From NCBI RefSeq assembly GCF_003951315.1, contig NZ_QLJH01000006.1, forward strand, positions 1 through 64,000: a stretch of 64,000 nucleotides of DNA. Direction: 5' to 3'. The notes below the pieces were generated by a model. The model made no database searches, was not told the DNA's origin, and was given only the letters and a program-made list of their open reading frames with translations. The DNA is from Sphingomonas sp. S-NIH.Pt15_0812. Its GTDB lineage: Bacteria; Pseudomonadota; Alphaproteobacteria; Sphingomonadales; Sphingomonadaceae. Below, one piece after another: positions 34,030 through 44,764 of this stretch (position 1 is its first letter; each line of letters starts with the position of its first letter). A program made the translations under genes and the position numbers.

Positions 34030-35979
34030 TTATTTCGCCGGCAGCTTGGTCACCGGCTGACCGGCATCGCTGGTGAAGGAGAAGGCCGAGACGCCCTCCT
34101 TGGCAAGCTGATTGACGAAGGCGCGTGCCTCCGCATCGGTCTTGAAGGGGCCGGTCAGCACGCGGTTGGAGGCACGATTCTTGGTCGCATAGGCAGACCG
34201 GCTCTTGAGCGCCGACGCCTTGCCCTGCGCCCCCTTCCACGCCTTGGGCAGGTCGTCGGCATTCGCGCCGCCCGCCACCTGCACCCAGATCCGCGACGGG
34301 TGGGCGCGGGCCGCCTTCTTCTCCGCCGCTTCCTTGTCGGCCAAGGCCTTCTTCTCGGCGGCGGCCTTCTTCTCCGCCTCCGCCTTGCGGGCCGCCGCAT
34401 GGCGTTCGGCCGGCGTCTTGGGCGCGGCCTCCGCTGCGGCCTCCGCCTTGGCGAGGCGCGCCGCCGCCCGGCGCTCGGCAGCGGTCTTGGGCGCGGCCTC
34501 GGCCTTGGCAAGACGCTCGGCGGCACGGCGTTCGGCCGCCGTACGCGGCTTGGCCGGGACAGCGTCATCCGCGGCGGCATCGCCGGTCAGCCGCGCCGCG
34601 ACGACGCGGCGGACGGCGGTATCGCGGGCTTCCTTGGCCGTGGCCTCGGTGACGACGCGGTGCCCGATATCCGAAGCCGGCGCGGTGGCGAGGCCGGCGG
34701 GCTCCTCCGGACGCGGCGACTGGGTGACGGCGCGGACCGGCTCCTCGACGCCCAGTTCGGACGCCGGGATCGACAGGCTGGCGACGATCCGCGCCAGCAC
34801 CGCATCGGTCCGCCGCGTCGATGCGCTGGATTCGACCGGTGCGACGCGGGCGGGCGGCGTCTCGGCCGTCTCGACGCGGTAGGGCTGGACCGGCACCGGC
34901 TGCACCACCGGCGACGGCGGCGCGAACCTCGGCACCGGAGCCGTAACCGGCTGAACCGACGCCACCGCCGTGGGTGCAGGCGTGGCGACCGGCTGTGCGG
35001 GCACGGGCTGCACCACCTCGCGCGACGGGGCCATGGTCACGACCGGCGCGGCGGCGACCTGGACGGGGCGGCTGGCCACCGGCCGGGTAGCGACGGGTTC
35101 GCGGCGGCGGGTCGGCCTGCGGCTGTTCTCGACCGGCTGGATCGTGCTGGAGGCGGCGACCTGCACCGGCGCACTGGCTTGGCGCGCCAGCGGCGGCAGC
35201 GGCGGGATCAGGCGCGCATCGGCGACCCGCTCCGGCGTCGCGAAGATCTCGCCGAAATGCACCGCGAAGGCGCGGTCGGCGGCCGACAGCGTCGGCAGGC
35301 GCTGGAAGAACGCACCCAGCCCCTGCGCCATCGTCGTCGGCATCATCGTGGTCGCGATCTTGTTCGCGCCGGCCGTGTCGCCGCTCATCGCCATGACGAA
35401 GGCGCGGGCGCGCCAGGCGGCGCGGTCCTGCCGGCGGACCAGCGGATCGAGCTGCTCCAGCGCCTGCGCCTGCTGGCCCGAAATGCCGAGCGACAGCGCA
35501 TAGCGGCGCAGCGTCTCGTCGTCGCGGTCCTGCGCCAGCGCCAGCCGGTAATCCGCCTGCGCGCGCGCCTGTTCGCCGATCAGGTCATAGGCGAGCCCGC
35601 GATCCGCCGCGAATCGCGACGGCGCGACGCCGAAGCTTTCCGCCTGCTGGAAGAAGCGCAGCGCCTCGCCCGGCCGTTCAGAGCGGACCAGCACCGATCC
35701 CATGCCCGCCTTCACCCGACCGTCGCGCGGAGCGATCTTGTCGGCGCGGGCGAACAGCGACGCGGCGGCGGACAGGTCGCCCATGCGGATCGAGAGGTCG
35801 CCCGCCTCGACCAGCGCGTTCAGGTCGCGCGGATTGCTGGCGAGCCGGCGCATCACATCGCCGAGATCGTCCGCGAGCGTACGGTGGAGCGGCTGCACCA
35901 CCGCCTGCGCGGCCAGAGGAAGGGGCGCCAGGGCGGCAACAAGCGCGAGCGCGGCGGTCGAGAGGAAAAGCGGCTTCAT
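34030..35979 (-). CDS. exported TPR and SPOR-domain protein
   Basis: A 649-aa exported protein. A signal peptide ([20 protein letters not shown], cleavage after LAAQA region) is followed by TPR-like repeats at about residues 30-200 ([49 protein letters not shown]). A long Pro/Val/Ala linker follows, then an Ala/Lys/Arg-rich block with imperfect repeats ([19 protein letters not shown] type) near 480-560, and a C-terminal SPOR domain ([20 protein letters not shown] to ALKSRSAY and [20 protein letters not shown]). SPOR suggests binding to septal glycan; the TPRs suggest a scaffold. ATG 35979 is the only start before a signal sequence. Confidence 0.87.
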   Translation of the reverse strand: MKPLFLSTAALALVAALAPLPLAAQAVVQPLHRTLADDLGDVMRRLASNPRDLNALVEAGDLSIRMGDLSAAASLFARADKIAPRDGRVKAGMGSVLVRSERPGEALRFFQQAESFGVAPSRFAADRGLAYDLIGEQARAQADYRLALAQDRDDETLRRYALSLGISGQQAQALEQLDPLVRRQDRAAWRARAFVMAMSGDTAGANKIATTMMPTTMAQGLGAFFQRLPTLSAADRAFAVHFGEIFATPERVADARLIPPLPPLARQASAPVQVAASSTIQPVENSRRPTRRREPVATRPVASRPVQVAAAPVVTMAPSREVVQPVPAQPVATPAPTAVASVQPVTAPVPRFAPPSPVVQPVPVQPYRVETAETPPARVAPVESSASTRRTDAVLARIVASLSIPASELGVEEPVRAVTQSPRPEEPAGLATAPASDIGHRVVTEATAKEARDTAVRRVVAARLTGDAAADDAVPAKPRTAAERRAAERLAKAEAAPKTAAERRAAARLAKAEAAAEAAPKTPAERHAAARKAEAEKKAAAEKKALADKEAAEKKAARAHPSRIWVQVAGGANADDLPKAWKGAQGKASALKSRSAYATKNRASNRVLTGPFKTDAEARAFVNQLAKEGVSAFSFTSDAGQPVTKLPAK

Positions 35980-36204
35980 GGGATAGATCCGGCTACAGCC
36001 CAGCCGGGATGAACCGGCAATGTCACAAGGCCCGCCGGTGCGACCAAACGGGCCGGGATGACGACAAGACGGGTGGCAACGGGCGGGCGGCAATGAGCCG
36101 ACGACGCACAACTCGCCGGCCATGGGTCCGGCCGGGCGAACGGACCGTCCCGACGGGCAGAAGGCCGCACGGGGAGAGGATCGCCCCCTCCCCGTGGACC
36201 GTGC
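35980..36204. other. gap between TPR/SPOR gene and ftsZ
   Basis: A 225-base intergenic stretch without a gene. It must hold the promoter of the TPR/SPOR gene. A hairpin (CACGGGGAG at 36168-36176 with CTCCCCGTG at 36188-36196) lies just after the ftsZ stop and may terminate the dcw transcript, though without a strong T tract. Confidence 0.5.
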
Positions 36205-37776
36205 TTACTGGTTGTTCTGGCGGTGCAGGAAGCGCGGGATGTCGAGCGGATCGGCCGGCTTGGCCTCCTCCTCGCGCGGCGTGCCACGCGCGGCGTTCGA
36301 CATGCGCTCGAACAGCGTACCGCCCAGCTTGACGCGCGGGGCCGGAGCCGGCGGCTCGATCGCGCCGGTGTCGCTGCCCGGGGCCAGCCAGCGACGACGC
36401 GCACCGCCTTCGTCCGCCGCCGGTGCGGGGGCGGGCGTCGGCGCGGCATAGGCGGCCGGCTGTGCCGGTGCCGGCGCGCGCGGTGCGGCCGGCGGGCTCA
36501 CCATCGTGTCCGCGCCGAGCACCAGCTCGTCATCGGCGGGATGGGACGCGGGAGCCGGCGGCACCGCCGCCTGCGGCGGGACGGGCGCGGAGGCGACCGG
36601 GTGAGGGGCCGGCTGCGGCGCGACATATTGCGGCGCGGCGACGGGCGGCGCGGCGGGGGCCGCCTGTTGCGGCGCGGCGGCCGGGGCGGGCTGAGCGGCG
36701 GGCGCCTCGCTCGGGCGGAACGACGTGGTGTCGTCGGTCTTGCGACCTAGGCCGAAGGAGAAGGAACGCGCCGAATCACCGCCTTGCGACGGGCTGGGCA
36801 CCACGCGCTCGACCGCCTCTATACCGGTCGCGACCACCGACACGCGGATGCGGCCCTCCAGCTCCGGGTTGAACGCCGAACCCCAGATGATGTTGGCGTC
36901 GGGATCGACCAGGTCGCGAATGTGGTTCGCCGCCTCGTCCACCTCCAGCAGGCGCATGTCGTCGCCGCCGGTGATCGAGATGATGACGCCCTTGGCGCCC
37001 TGCATCGACACGCCGTCGAGCAGCGGGTTGGCGATCGCCTTCTGCGCCGCTTCCAGCGCGCGATTGTCGCCCGACGCCTCGCCGGTGCCCATCATCGCCT
37101 TGCCCATCTCCTGCATCACCGAACGGACGTCGGCGAAGTCGAGATTGATGAGGCCGGGCATGACCATCAGGTCGGTGATGCCGCGCACGCCCTGCTGCAA
37201 CACCTCGTCCGCCATCGCGAACGCTTCCTTGAAGGTCGTGTTGGCATTGGCGATCAGGAACAGGTTCTGGTTCGGGATCACGATCAGCGTGTCGACGAAC
37301 TTCTGCAGTTCCTCGATACCGCCATCGGCCGCCTTGGATCGGCGATTACCCTCGAAAGCGAAGGGCTTGGTGACGACGCCGACGGTCAGGATGCCCATGT
37401 CGCGCGCGGCCTTGGCGATGACGGGCGCGGCGCCGGTGCCGGTGCCGCCGCCCATGCCGGCGGCGATGAACACCATGTGGCAGCCCTCAAGCTGCTTGGC
37501 GAGGCTCTCGATCGTCTCTTCGGCGGCGGCGCGGCCGATCTCCGGCCGGGCGCCGGCGCCCAGTCCTTGCGTGATCTTCGCACCCAGCTGGATGCGGTTG
37601 GGTGCGGTCGACTGCTTCAACGCCTGCGCGTCGGTATTGGCGACCAGGAAGTCGACGCCCTGCACGTCGGCCCGCATCATGTTGGCGATGGCGTTGCCGC
37701 CGGCGCCGCCCACGCCGATCACCGCGATTCGCGGGGTCAGCTCATCCACCTCGGGTGCCAGAAATTCGATGCTCAT
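36205..37776 (-). CDS. ftsZ: cell division protein FtsZ
   Basis: The tubulin-like GTPase that forms the Z ring, 523 aa. The N-terminal GTP-binding part has [17 protein letters not shown] and the signature [15 protein letters not shown]; the T7 loop is [12 protein letters not shown] long Pro/Ala linker of about 150 residues leads to the conserved C-terminal peptide [12 protein letters not shown] used to bind FtsA. ATG 37776 gives the family start MSIEFLAP; an in-frame GTG at 37782 has the better spaced GGAG ribosome site and cannot be excluded. It is the last gene of the dcw cluster and separated from ftsA by 99 bases, which may hold its own promoter. Confidence 0.97.
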   Translation of the reverse strand: MSIEFLAPEVDELTPRIAVIGVGGAGGNAIANMMRADVQGVDFLVANTDAQALKQSTAPNRIQLGAKITQGLGAGARPEIGRAAAEETIESLAKQLEGCHMVFIAAGMGGGTGTGAAPVIAKAARDMGILTVGVVTKPFAFEGNRRSKAADGGIEELQKFVDTLIVIPNQNLFLIANANTTFKEAFAMADEVLQQGVRGITDLMVMPGLINLDFADVRSVMQEMGKAMMGTGEASGDNRALEAAQKAIANPLLDGVSMQGAKGVIISITGGDDMRLLEVDEAANHIRDLVDPDANIIWGSAFNPELEGRIRVSVVATGIEAVERVVPSPSQGGDSARSFSFGLGRKTDDTTSFRPSEAPAAQPAPAAAPQQAAPAAPPVAAPQYVAPQPAPHPVASAPVPPQAAVPPAPASHPADDELVLGADTMVSPPAAPRAPAPAQPAAYAAPTPAPAPAADEGGARRRWLAPGSDTGAIEPPAPAPRVKLGGTLFERMSNAARGTPREEEAKPADPLDIPRFLHRQNNQ

Positions 37777-37875
37777 CGCCACTCTTACTCCGCCGCACCC
37801 GAGCCATGTGTCCGCCCGCCCAGGTATCGATTATTGTTATGTACGCGACGATCCGCCGACCGCCACTTAAAAACG

Positions 37876-39138
37876 TCAATAGTTTGCCCGCGCCGCCTGG
37901 AGAAGCTTGCGAAACAGCCCCAGACCGCTCGGCCGGTGGACCGTTTGCCCGCTGGGGGCGACGGCGCGCAGGTCGATGGGATCGGTCGCGGCATAGAAGG
38001 CCAGTCCTGCCAGCGTTGCGAACGCCGGACCGGAATGGGCCTCGGGCAAGCCCGTCAGCCCGCGTGGTCTTCCAAGCCTTACCGACCGCCCTAGAGCCTG
38101 CTGCGCATAGTCCGCAATCCCCTTCAACTCGGCCCCGCCGCCTGTCAGCACGACCTGTCGCCCGACCGGACCTTCAAACTTCAAATGCGTCAAGGCCTTA
38201 CGGACTTCGTTCATTTGATGTTCCAGTCTTTGGCGAATCACCGCGATCAATTGCGCCTTGGTGATCTGGGTGCCGCCATGGACATCGTCTTCCGCGCCGA
38301 CTGGCGTGACCGGGATCATATCGTGATTATCACGCGGCGATGCATTGGCCGATCCGTGGAAGCATTTCATCCGCTCCGCCAGCGCGCGTCGCGTCCCGAA
38401 GGCGGAGGCGATGTCGTCGGTGATGTCCTGCGCCCCCACGGGGATCGAGCAGAGGCCGACCAGCATCCCGCCCGCGAACAGCGAGACATTGGTGATGCCC
38501 GCGCCGATCTCGACCAGCGCGACGCCCAGCTCGCGCTCCTCCTCCGACAGGCAGGCCAGGCCCGTGGCGACCGGCGCGGCGATGATCGATTTCACCTCCA
38601 GATGCGCGGAACGGACGCACAGGTCCAGATTGCGCACCGGCGAGCCATCGGCCGCGACGACATGGATGTGCACGCCCAATTTGTCGGCATGGAGGCCGAG
38701 CGGCTTCTTCACGCCGGTCAGCCCGTCCAGCGTGTAGAGCGCCGGCTGCGCGTGCAGCACCATCCGCCCCTGGGGATCGATCGACTGGCGGCCCGCCGCC
38801 AGCAATGCGTCGATATCCTGCTGCTCGACCTGATGGCCGCCCAGTTCGAACTCGACCTCCGCCACGTCGGACACCAGCCCGCCGGCCGAGAAGCCGACCC
38901 AGACATTCTCGATGTTCAGCCCGGCGATCCGCTCGGCCTGTTCCACCGCCTCGCGCACCGCCGCCTCGGTCGCCCCCATATCGGCGATATAGCCGCGCTT
39001 CACGCCCCGGCTCTCGCGCTGACCGGTGCCGAGCACGATCAACTCGCCGCCATCGCCCTTTTGCGCGATCATCGCCGACACCTTGGACGACCCGATGTCG
39101 AGCGCGGTGATCAGACCTTCCGGTGCCACTTTCGCCAT
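37876..39138 (-). CDS. ftsA: cell division protein FtsA
   Basis: A 420-aa actin-like protein that tethers FtsZ to the membrane. The ATPase phosphate-1 motif is ITALDIGSSKVSAMIAQ, the adenosine motif VVLTGGGAELKG, and the C-terminal amphipathic helix is GLFRKLLQAARANY. ATG 39138 lies four bases after the ftsQ stop and is preceded by GGGGTGAGA. Length agrees with alphaproteobacterial FtsA. Confidence 0.96.
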   Translation of the reverse strand: MAKVAPEGLITALDIGSSKVSAMIAQKGDGGELIVLGTGQRESRGVKRGYIADMGATEAAVREAVEQAERIAGLNIENVWVGFSAGGLVSDVAEVEFELGGHQVEQQDIDALLAAGRQSIDPQGRMVLHAQPALYTLDGLTGVKKPLGLHADKLGVHIHVVAADGSPVRNLDLCVRSAHLEVKSIIAAPVATGLACLSEEERELGVALVEIGAGITNVSLFAGGMLVGLCSIPVGAQDITDDIASAFGTRRALAERMKCFHGSANASPRDNHDMIPVTPVGAEDDVHGGTQITKAQLIAVIRQRLEHQMNEVRKALTHLKFEGPVGRQVVLTGGGAELKGIADYAQQALGRSVRLGRPRGLTGLPEAHSGPAFATLAGLAFYAATDPIDLRAVAPSGQTVHRPSGLGLFRKLLQAARANY

Positions 39139-39142
39139 TATC

Positions 39143-40138
39143 TCACCCCTCGCCCCCGGCCGGCGCGTTATCGGCTCCGCTCTCGGACCCCGTGCCGCCG
39201 TCGACCGCCGCCGCGTTCGCCGCGCCGTCCGTGTCCGGCGCGGTCGCCGTCCCGACCTGCGCGGGATCGGCCAGTGCATGGTTCTGGTTCATGCCGGGCT
39301 TGCGCGCAACCAGCTTCGCGGGGTCGCGCATGTCGAACCGCATCCAGCCCCGCCCCAGGAGCGGCCGATTGGCATCCAGTTCGGCGAAGCGCGCCAGCGC
39401 CCGGCCCGCCCCGTCCTCGGGCAAAGCCAGCACCTCCCCACTGGCGAAGGTCAGGTCCCAGCGGCGATTGCCGATCCAGGTCGCCGCCTTGATCTTCGGG
39501 CGAAGCTGGGGCGCGGCGGCGAGCAGCGCCTGATAGCCAGCCTCCTGCCGGTCGGCGCCCGGCCCGATCACCAGCGGCAGGTTCGGGATGGCATTGGGCT
39601 GGACCGGCTCCAGCAGCACGCCGTCCTTGTCGATCAGCGTCAGCTCGCCGCGATCCTGCCACACCGCCGCCGGCGTGCGCTCGACAATGTCGATCAGCAG
39701 CGTATCAGGCAGCCGGCGCGAGACATGCGCATCGGCGATCCAGCCATAGCGGAGCAGCCGGTCGCGGATCGCGGGCAGGTCGACCGCCAGCATCGAGGTG
39801 CGGTTCTGCTTGTCCTCCAGGGCGATCGCATAGACCGTCATCCGGTCCATCCGCTTCAGCCCGGTGATCTCGACCTGCTCGACGCGCAGGCCCGCCTGGC
39901 CCGCCGTGCTGGCCACCGCCGCGCCGATCATGCCGGGCACGCCGATCCAGGTGGCGATGCCGATGATCGCCGCGCCCGCCAGCCCGGTGATCGACCAGGT
40001 CACCGCCTTCTTGACCGTCGCCTCGCTGACCGGCAGCCGCGCGACCAGGCGTTCGCCGAGCGATACCGACTTGACCGGCTGGCGGCGGCGCGGGGCCGGT
40101 CGCTTGGGCGGCGGACCGCGCTTGATCGTGCGGCTCAT
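39143..40138 (-). CDS. ftsQ: cell division protein FtsQ
   Basis: A 331-aa bitopic divisome protein. A basic cytoplasmic N terminus (KRGPPPKRPAPRRRQPVKSV) leads to one membrane helix near residues 48-70, the POTRA domain (LRVEQVEITGLKRMDRMTVY) and the FtsQ beta domain (RTPAAVWQDRGELTLIDKDG). The C-terminal 60 residues are Ala/Asp/Gly-rich and dispensable-looking. The start overlaps the ddl stop by four bases. Confidence 0.94.
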   Translation of the reverse strand: MSRTIKRGPPPKRPAPRRRQPVKSVSLGERLVARLPVSEATVKKAVTWSITGLAGAAIIGIATWIGVPGMIGAAVASTAGQAGLRVEQVEITGLKRMDRMTVYAIALEDKQNRTSMLAVDLPAIRDRLLRYGWIADAHVSRRLPDTLLIDIVERTPAAVWQDRGELTLIDKDGVLLEPVQPNAIPNLPLVIGPGADRQEAGYQALLAAAPQLRPKIKAATWIGNRRWDLTFASGEVLALPEDGAGRALARFAELDANRPLLGRGWMRFDMRDPAKLVARKPGMNQNHALADPAQVGTATAPDTDGAANAAAVDGGTGSESGADNAPAGGEG

Positions 40139-41079
40139 CCCGGCCGCTCGCCATGCGGACGCCGCATCGCCTCGTCGACGATCGCCTGGACCAGTTCGGC
40201 ATAGCTCATGCCGATATGGCGCGCCTGTTCGGGCACCAGGCTGAGCGGGGTCATGCCCGGCTGGGTGTTGACCTCCAGCAGGAACAGCCCGTCGACGCCG
40301 CGCTCGTCGTCCCAGCGGAAGTCGGAACGGCTGGTCCCCTCGCAGCCCAGCAGCCGGTGCGCCTCCAGCGCCAGCGTCTTGCACGCGTCGGCGATCTCAT
40401 CCGGGATGCGCGCCGGGCAGACATGCTCGGTCAGGCCGTCGGTATATTTGGCGTCGAAATCATACCAGCCGTTCTTCGGGATCAGCTCGGTCACGCCCAG
40501 CGCCCGGTCGCCCAGCACCGCCGTGGTCAGCTCGCGCCCGCGGATATAGGGTTCGGCGAGCAATTCCGCGAATTCCTGCCACGGCCCCTTGGCATCGGGC
40601 GCGATCGGATTGCCGTAATTGCCGTCCTCGGTGACGATGGCGACGCCGACCGACGATCCTTCGTTGACCGGCTTCAGCACATAAGGGCGGGCCAGCGGGT
40701 CCGCCTGATGAATGTCGGCGGAGCGGACGATGCGGCCCCCCGGCATCGGCACGCCGTGCGGCACCAGCGCCTGCTTGGTCAGCACCTTGTCGATCGCGAT
40801 GACCGAAGTGGCGAGGCCGCTATGCGTGTAGCGCAGGCCCATCAGGTCCATCAGCCCCTGCACGGTGCCATCCTCGCCGGGCGAGCCGTGGAGCGCGTTG
40901 AACACCAGGTCCGGCCGCGCCGCCGCCAGCCGCGCGGCGACGTCGCGGTCCATGTCGATCCGCGTCACCCGGTGGCCGAGCGACTCGAGCGCGTCCGCGA
41001 CGCCCGCGCCCGACATCAGCGACACCGGTCGCTCCGCCGACCACCCGCCCATCAGCACCGCGATATGCAGCGGCGTCAT
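40135..41079 (-). CDS. ddl: D-alanine--D-alanine ligase
   Basis: A 314-aa ATP-grasp enzyme joining two D-alanines for the peptidoglycan stem. Signatures: HIAVLMGGWSAERPVSLMSG at the N terminus, FNALHGSPGEDGTVQGLMD, the lid loop VLKPVNEGSSVGV and the metal site FLLEVNTQPGMT. ATG 41079 is eight bases after the murB stop and gives the Ddl N terminus; the upstream open frame is inside murB. It overlaps ftsQ by four bases. Confidence 0.96.
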   Translation of the reverse strand: MTPLHIAVLMGGWSAERPVSLMSGAGVADALESLGHRVTRIDMDRDVAARLAAARPDLVFNALHGSPGEDGTVQGLMDLMGLRYTHSGLATSVIAIDKVLTKQALVPHGVPMPGGRIVRSADIHQADPLARPYVLKPVNEGSSVGVAIVTEDGNYGNPIAPDAKGPWQEFAELLAEPYIRGRELTTAVLGDRALGVTELIPKNGWYDFDAKYTDGLTEHVCPARIPDEIADACKTLALEAHRLLGCEGTSRSDFRWDDERGVDGLFLLEVNTQPGMTPLSLVPEQARHIGMSYAELVQAIVDEAMRRPHGERPG

Positions 41080-41087
41080 CGCCTCGG

Positions 41088-41996
41088 TCACTTCGCCACT
41101 CCCACGCGCTGGATTTCCCATTCCAGGGTCACGCCCGATTGCGCCTTCACTCTCGTTCTCACCTCTTCCCCCAGCGCCTCGATCTCGGCGCTGGTCGCCT
41201 GCCCCAGGTTGAGCAGGAAATTGCAATGCTTCTCCGACACCTGCGCGTCGCCCCGGGTCAGGCCGCGACAGCCCGCCGCATCGACCAGCGCCCAGGCCTT
41301 GTGCCCCTCCGGGTTCTTGAAGGTCGAGCCGCCGGTGCGGCTGCGCAATGGCTGCGATGCCTCGCGTTCGGCGGCGATCCGGTCCATCTCCGCACCGATC
41401 GCGGCGGAGTCGCCGGGACGGCCACGGAACAGCGCCTCGATCACCACCACGCCCTCGGGCAGGTCGGAATGGCGATAGCGATAGTTCAGCCGCTCCGCCG
41501 GCCAGATCTCGACGCTGCCGTCGCGGCGCACCACCGTCGCCTCGACCAGGATGTCGCGTACTTCGCGGCCGTAGGCCCCGCCGTTCATCCGCACGAAGCC
41601 GCCGACCGTGCCGGGAATGGAACGCAGGAACTCGGTCCCGGCTATCCCCGCGTCACGCGCCGTGGAAGAGACCAGGATGCCGCTCGCCCCGCCACCGCAG
41701 CGCAAGGTGACGTCGTCCACCCGCTCGACCTTGGCGAAGGGCTTGCCCAGCCGGATCACCACGCCCGGCATCCCGCCGTCGCGCACGATCAGATTGGAGC
41801 CCAGCCCCAGCGGATAGACCGGCATCGCGGGATCGAGCGCCGCCAGAAAGGCGGACAGGTCGTCGCGATCGGCCGGCTCGAACAGCCATTCCGCCGCGCC
41901 GCCGCTCTTGAACCAGACCAGGGGCGCCAGCGGCGCGGCCGGGGTCAGCCGTCCGCGCACCGCCGGCATCCCGGCCAGGACCGGCGCCGTCACCAT
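41088..41996 (-). CDS. murB: UDP-N-acetylmuramate dehydrogenase
   Basis: A 302-aa FAD enzyme reducing UDP-GlcNAc-enolpyruvate to UDP-MurNAc. FAD-binding motifs [15 protein letters not shown] and [20 protein letters not shown] are present, as are the catalytic Ser in [10 protein letters not shown] and the C-terminal Glu region. ATG 41996 overlaps the last seven bases of the preceding 66-aa ORF (CCATGGTGA). The upstream open frame has no MurB similarity, so this short start is used. Confidence 0.95.
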   Translation of the reverse strand: MVTAPVLAGMPAVRGRLTPAAPLAPLVWFKSGGAAEWLFEPADRDDLSAFLAALDPAMPVYPLGLGSNLIVRDGGMPGVVIRLGKPFAKVERVDDVTLRCGGGASGILVSSTARDAGIAGTEFLRSIPGTVGGFVRMNGGAYGREVRDILVEATVVRRDGSVEIWPAERLNYRYRHSDLPEGVVVIEALFRGRPGDSAAIGAEMDRIAAEREASQPLRSRTGGSTFKNPEGHKAWALVDAAGCRGLTRGDAQVSEKHCNFLLNLGQATSAEIEALGEEVRTRVKAQSGVTLEWEIQRVGVAK

Positions 41997-42190
41997 GGAC
42001 CGACGCCCCAGATCCGCATCCAGGCCTGCCACGCCTCCGCATTGGCCTGCGCCGCCTTGAGCGAGGCGTCCTGCGCCTTGGCGAAGGCCTCGCCCGAGTC
42101 GACCATCTTCTGGCCGACGCCGAGCGCCTGGCGCTGCGCGTCGAGCATCTGCTTCTGGAGATCGATCGAGCTCTTGAACCAATCGGTCAT
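41990..42190 (-). CDS. 66-aa protein of unknown function inside the dcw operon
   Basis: A small ORF ([20 protein letters not shown] at its N terminus, ending MRIWGVGPW) placed between murC and murB. Its ATG lies in the murC stop (four-base overlap) and its own stop overlaps the murB ATG by seven bases, so ribosomes should pass through all three. The sequence is helical, rich in Ala and Gln with Trp at the C terminus, and resembles phasin-like amphipathic helices in composition, without a clear family match. There is no signal peptide or membrane helix. Function unknown; a cell-wall or division accessory role is only suggested by position. Confidence 0.75.
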   Translation of the reverse strand: MTDWFKSSIDLQKQMLDAQRQALGVGQKMVDSGEAFAKAQDASLKAAQANAEAWQAWMRIWGVGPW

Positions 42191-43602
42191 CGTGCCTCTC
42201 CGATGGCGCTGGCCAGGCCGGCGGCCCATTTGGTGATATCGCCCGCGCCCAGGCAGACCACCATGTCGTCCGGCCGCAGATCGCCGGCCAGCTCCTGCGC
42301 CAACGCACCGGCATCGGCGACCGTTGCCGCGTGGCGATGGCCCCGCCGCTTGAGCCCGGCGACCAGCGCATCCGCATCGACGCCCTCGACCGGCGCTTCG
42401 CCCGCCGCATAGACCGGCGTGACCAGCACCCGGTCGGCATCGTTGAAGGCGGTCTGGAAATCCTCCATCAGATTGCCCAGCCGCGAATAGCGATGCGGCT
42501 GGACGACGGCGATCACCCGCCCCCGCGCGCCCTCGCGCGCCGCCGCCAGCACCGCACGGATCTCGACCGGGTGATGGCCGTAATCGTCGATGATCGTCGC
42601 CGCGCCGCCCTCGACCGGCGCCTCGCCCACCTTGGTGAAGCGCCGCTTGACGCCGCCGAACGCCTCGAACCCCTTCTGGATCGTGACGTCCGGGATGCCC
42701 AGTTCCAGCGCCACGCCGATCGCGGCCAGCGCGTTCTGGACATTGTGGCGGCCGGGCATCGGCAGTTCGATCCCCTCGATCGACCGGATCGCGCCGTCGC
42801 GCTGGCGGACGATGCACTCGAACCGATTGCCGCCGGGGATCGGCGTGACGTTGACGCCGCGCACATCGGCCTGCGCCGAGAAGCCATAGGTGACGACGCG
42901 CCGGTCGCGCACGCGCGGCAGGACGTTCTGCACCTCCGGATGGTCGAGGCAGAGCAGCGCCGCACCGTAGAAGGGCACATTCTCGACGAACTCGACGAAC
43001 GCATCCTTCACCGCCTCGAACGATCCGTAATGGTCGAGATGCTCGGGATCGATATTGGTGACGACGGCGATCGTCCCGTCCAGCCGCAGGAAGCTGCCGT
43101 CGCTCTCGTCGGCCTCCACGACCATCCAGTCGCTGGCCCCCAGCCGCGCATTGGAGCCGTAGCTGTTGATGATGCCGCCATTGATGACGGTGGGGTCGAC
43201 CCCGCCGGCATCCAGCAGCGCCGCGACCATCGAGGTCGTCGTCGTCTTGCCATGCGTGCCCGCCACCGCGACGGTCGATTTCAACCGCATCAGTTCGGCC
43301 AGCATCTCGGCGCGGCGCACCACCGGCACGCGCCGCTCCAGCGCCGCCTCGACCTCGGGATTGGTGCGGGTGATCGCGGTCGAGACGACGACCACCGCCG
43401 CGTCGCCGATATTGGCCGCCGCATGGCCGATCGCGACCGGAATGCCCTTGTCGCGCAGACCCTGCACGACATAGCCCTCCGCCACGTCGGAGCCCTGTAC
43501 CCGGTAGCCCAGATTCTTCATCACCTCGGCGATGCCCGACATGCCGATCCCGCCGATGCCGACGAAATGGATCGTGCCGATATCGGTGGCCACACCCTTC
43601 AT
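42187..43602 (-). CDS. murC: UDP-N-acetylmuramate--L-alanine ligase
   Basis: A 471-aa Mur ligase adding L-Ala to UDP-MurNAc. The N-terminal Rossmann motif [18 protein letters not shown], the ATP loop [13 protein letters not shown] and the C-terminal domain ligand motif [12 protein letters not shown] are all intact. ATG 43602 follows murG by 22 bases with GAGGGA upstream. Coupled downstream to the 66-aa ORF. Confidence 0.96.
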   Translation of the reverse strand: MKGVATDIGTIHFVGIGGIGMSGIAEVMKNLGYRVQGSDVAEGYVVQGLRDKGIPVAIGHAAANIGDAAVVVVSTAITRTNPEVEAALERRVPVVRRAEMLAELMRLKSTVAVAGTHGKTTTTSMVAALLDAGGVDPTVINGGIINSYGSNARLGASDWMVVEADESDGSFLRLDGTIAVVTNIDPEHLDHYGSFEAVKDAFVEFVENVPFYGAALLCLDHPEVQNVLPRVRDRRVVTYGFSAQADVRGVNVTPIPGGNRFECIVRQRDGAIRSIEGIELPMPGRHNVQNALAAIGVALELGIPDVTIQKGFEAFGGVKRRFTKVGEAPVEGGAATIIDDYGHHPVEIRAVLAAAREGARGRVIAVVQPHRYSRLGNLMEDFQTAFNDADRVLVTPVYAAGEAPVEGVDADALVAGLKRRGHRHAATVADAGALAQELAGDLRPDDMVVCLGAGDITKWAAGLASAIGEAR

Positions 43603-43624
43603 GCGCGGTAATCCCTCTTCATCG

Positions 43625-44764
43625 TCATGCGAATGCCGGTTTGTGCGCCTTCTGCACCTTGGGCAGGCGGACGCGCGGCGCATCCAGGCTCTCGACCAGA
43701 TCGGCGAGGTCGCTGACCGCGTTGGGCCGGCCGACGCTGCGCGCGCGGCCCGCCGCATTCTCCATCGCCGCCGGGTCGAGACCCAGCTTCTGCATCTGCT
43801 TGGCGAGCTCGACCGCGGTGAAATCCGCCTGCGCGATCGTCCGCGCGCCGCCCGCCCGGGTCATCTCGCGCGCGTTCGCCGTCTGGTGATCGTCGGTCGC
43901 GCTGGGCAGCGGCACCAGGATCGCGGGGCGGCCGGCGGCGGTCAGCTCGGCGATGGTCGAGGCCCCGGCCCGGCCGATCACCAGATGTGCCCAGGCGAGT
44001 TGCTCGGGCATGTCGGGCAGATAGGTGGCCAATTCGGCCGGAATGTCGTGCGCGGCATATTGCGCGCGTGCCGCGTCGATATCCTCGACCCGCGCCTGAT
44101 GCGTCACCTGCAGGCGGCGGCGGAAATTGGGAGGCAGCATCGCCAGGCCATCGGGCACCACGCGGCTCAGGATGTTCGCGCCCTGGCTGCCGCCGGTGAC
44201 CAGCACGCGGAAGATGCCGTCCTCCTCCAGCAGCGGATAGGGCCGCGCACGCAGCGCCAGCACCGCCTCGCGCACCGGATTGCCGACCAGATGCGTCTTC
44301 CCGGCATGGCGCGGCGACAGCCGCGCCGTCTCGTCATAGGAGGTGGCGATCGCATCGACCCGCCGCGCCACGACGCGATTGACCCGGCCCAGCACCGCAT
44401 TCTGTTCGTGCACCGCCGTCGGGATCTGGTCGGCGAAGGCGGCGAGCAGCGCCGGAAAGGCGGGGTAACCGCCGAAGCCGATCACCGCCGCCGGCTTGAA
44501 GGTGCGATAGAGCTGCCGCGCCATCGCCCGGCCCCGCCACATCTCGCGCACCGCCGGCACCCAGCCCTGCGGCTTCTTCGCCTGGAAGCGGCCGGCGGGC
44601 AGGACATGCGTCTGCACCCCGTCGAACAGGCCGGGAAACCGCACGCCGCGCGCATCCGACACCAACGCGACCCGGTGGCCGCGTCGCATCAGCTCGGCCG
44701 CCAGCGCGGCGGCGGGCACCATATGGCCGCCGGTGCCGCCGGCCGCCAGGACGTAATGTTTCAT
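43625..44764 (-). CDS. murG: undecaprenyldiphospho-muramoylpentapeptide beta-N-acetylglucosaminyltransferase
   Basis: A 379-aa GT28 enzyme that makes lipid II from lipid I at the inner face of the membrane. The N-terminal Gly loop [14 protein letters not shown], the second loop [11 protein letters not shown] and the UDP-GlcNAc site [20 protein letters not shown] are clear. The ATG overlaps the ftsW stop as TGATG. Length is normal. Confidence 0.96.
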   Translation of the reverse strand: MKHYVLAAGGTGGHMVPAAALAAELMRRGHRVALVSDARGVRFPGLFDGVQTHVLPAGRFQAKKPQGWVPAVREMWRGRAMARQLYRTFKPAAVIGFGGYPAFPALLAAFADQIPTAVHEQNAVLGRVNRVVARRVDAIATSYDETARLSPRHAGKTHLVGNPVREAVLALRARPYPLLEEDGIFRVLVTGGSQGANILSRVVPDGLAMLPPNFRRRLQVTHQARVEDIDAARAQYAAHDIPAELATYLPDMPEQLAWAHLVIGRAGASTIAELTAAGRPAILVPLPSATDDHQTANAREMTRAGGARTIAQADFTAVELAKQMQKLGLDPAAMENAAGRARSVGRPNAVSDLADLVESLDAPRVRLPKVQKAHKPAFA

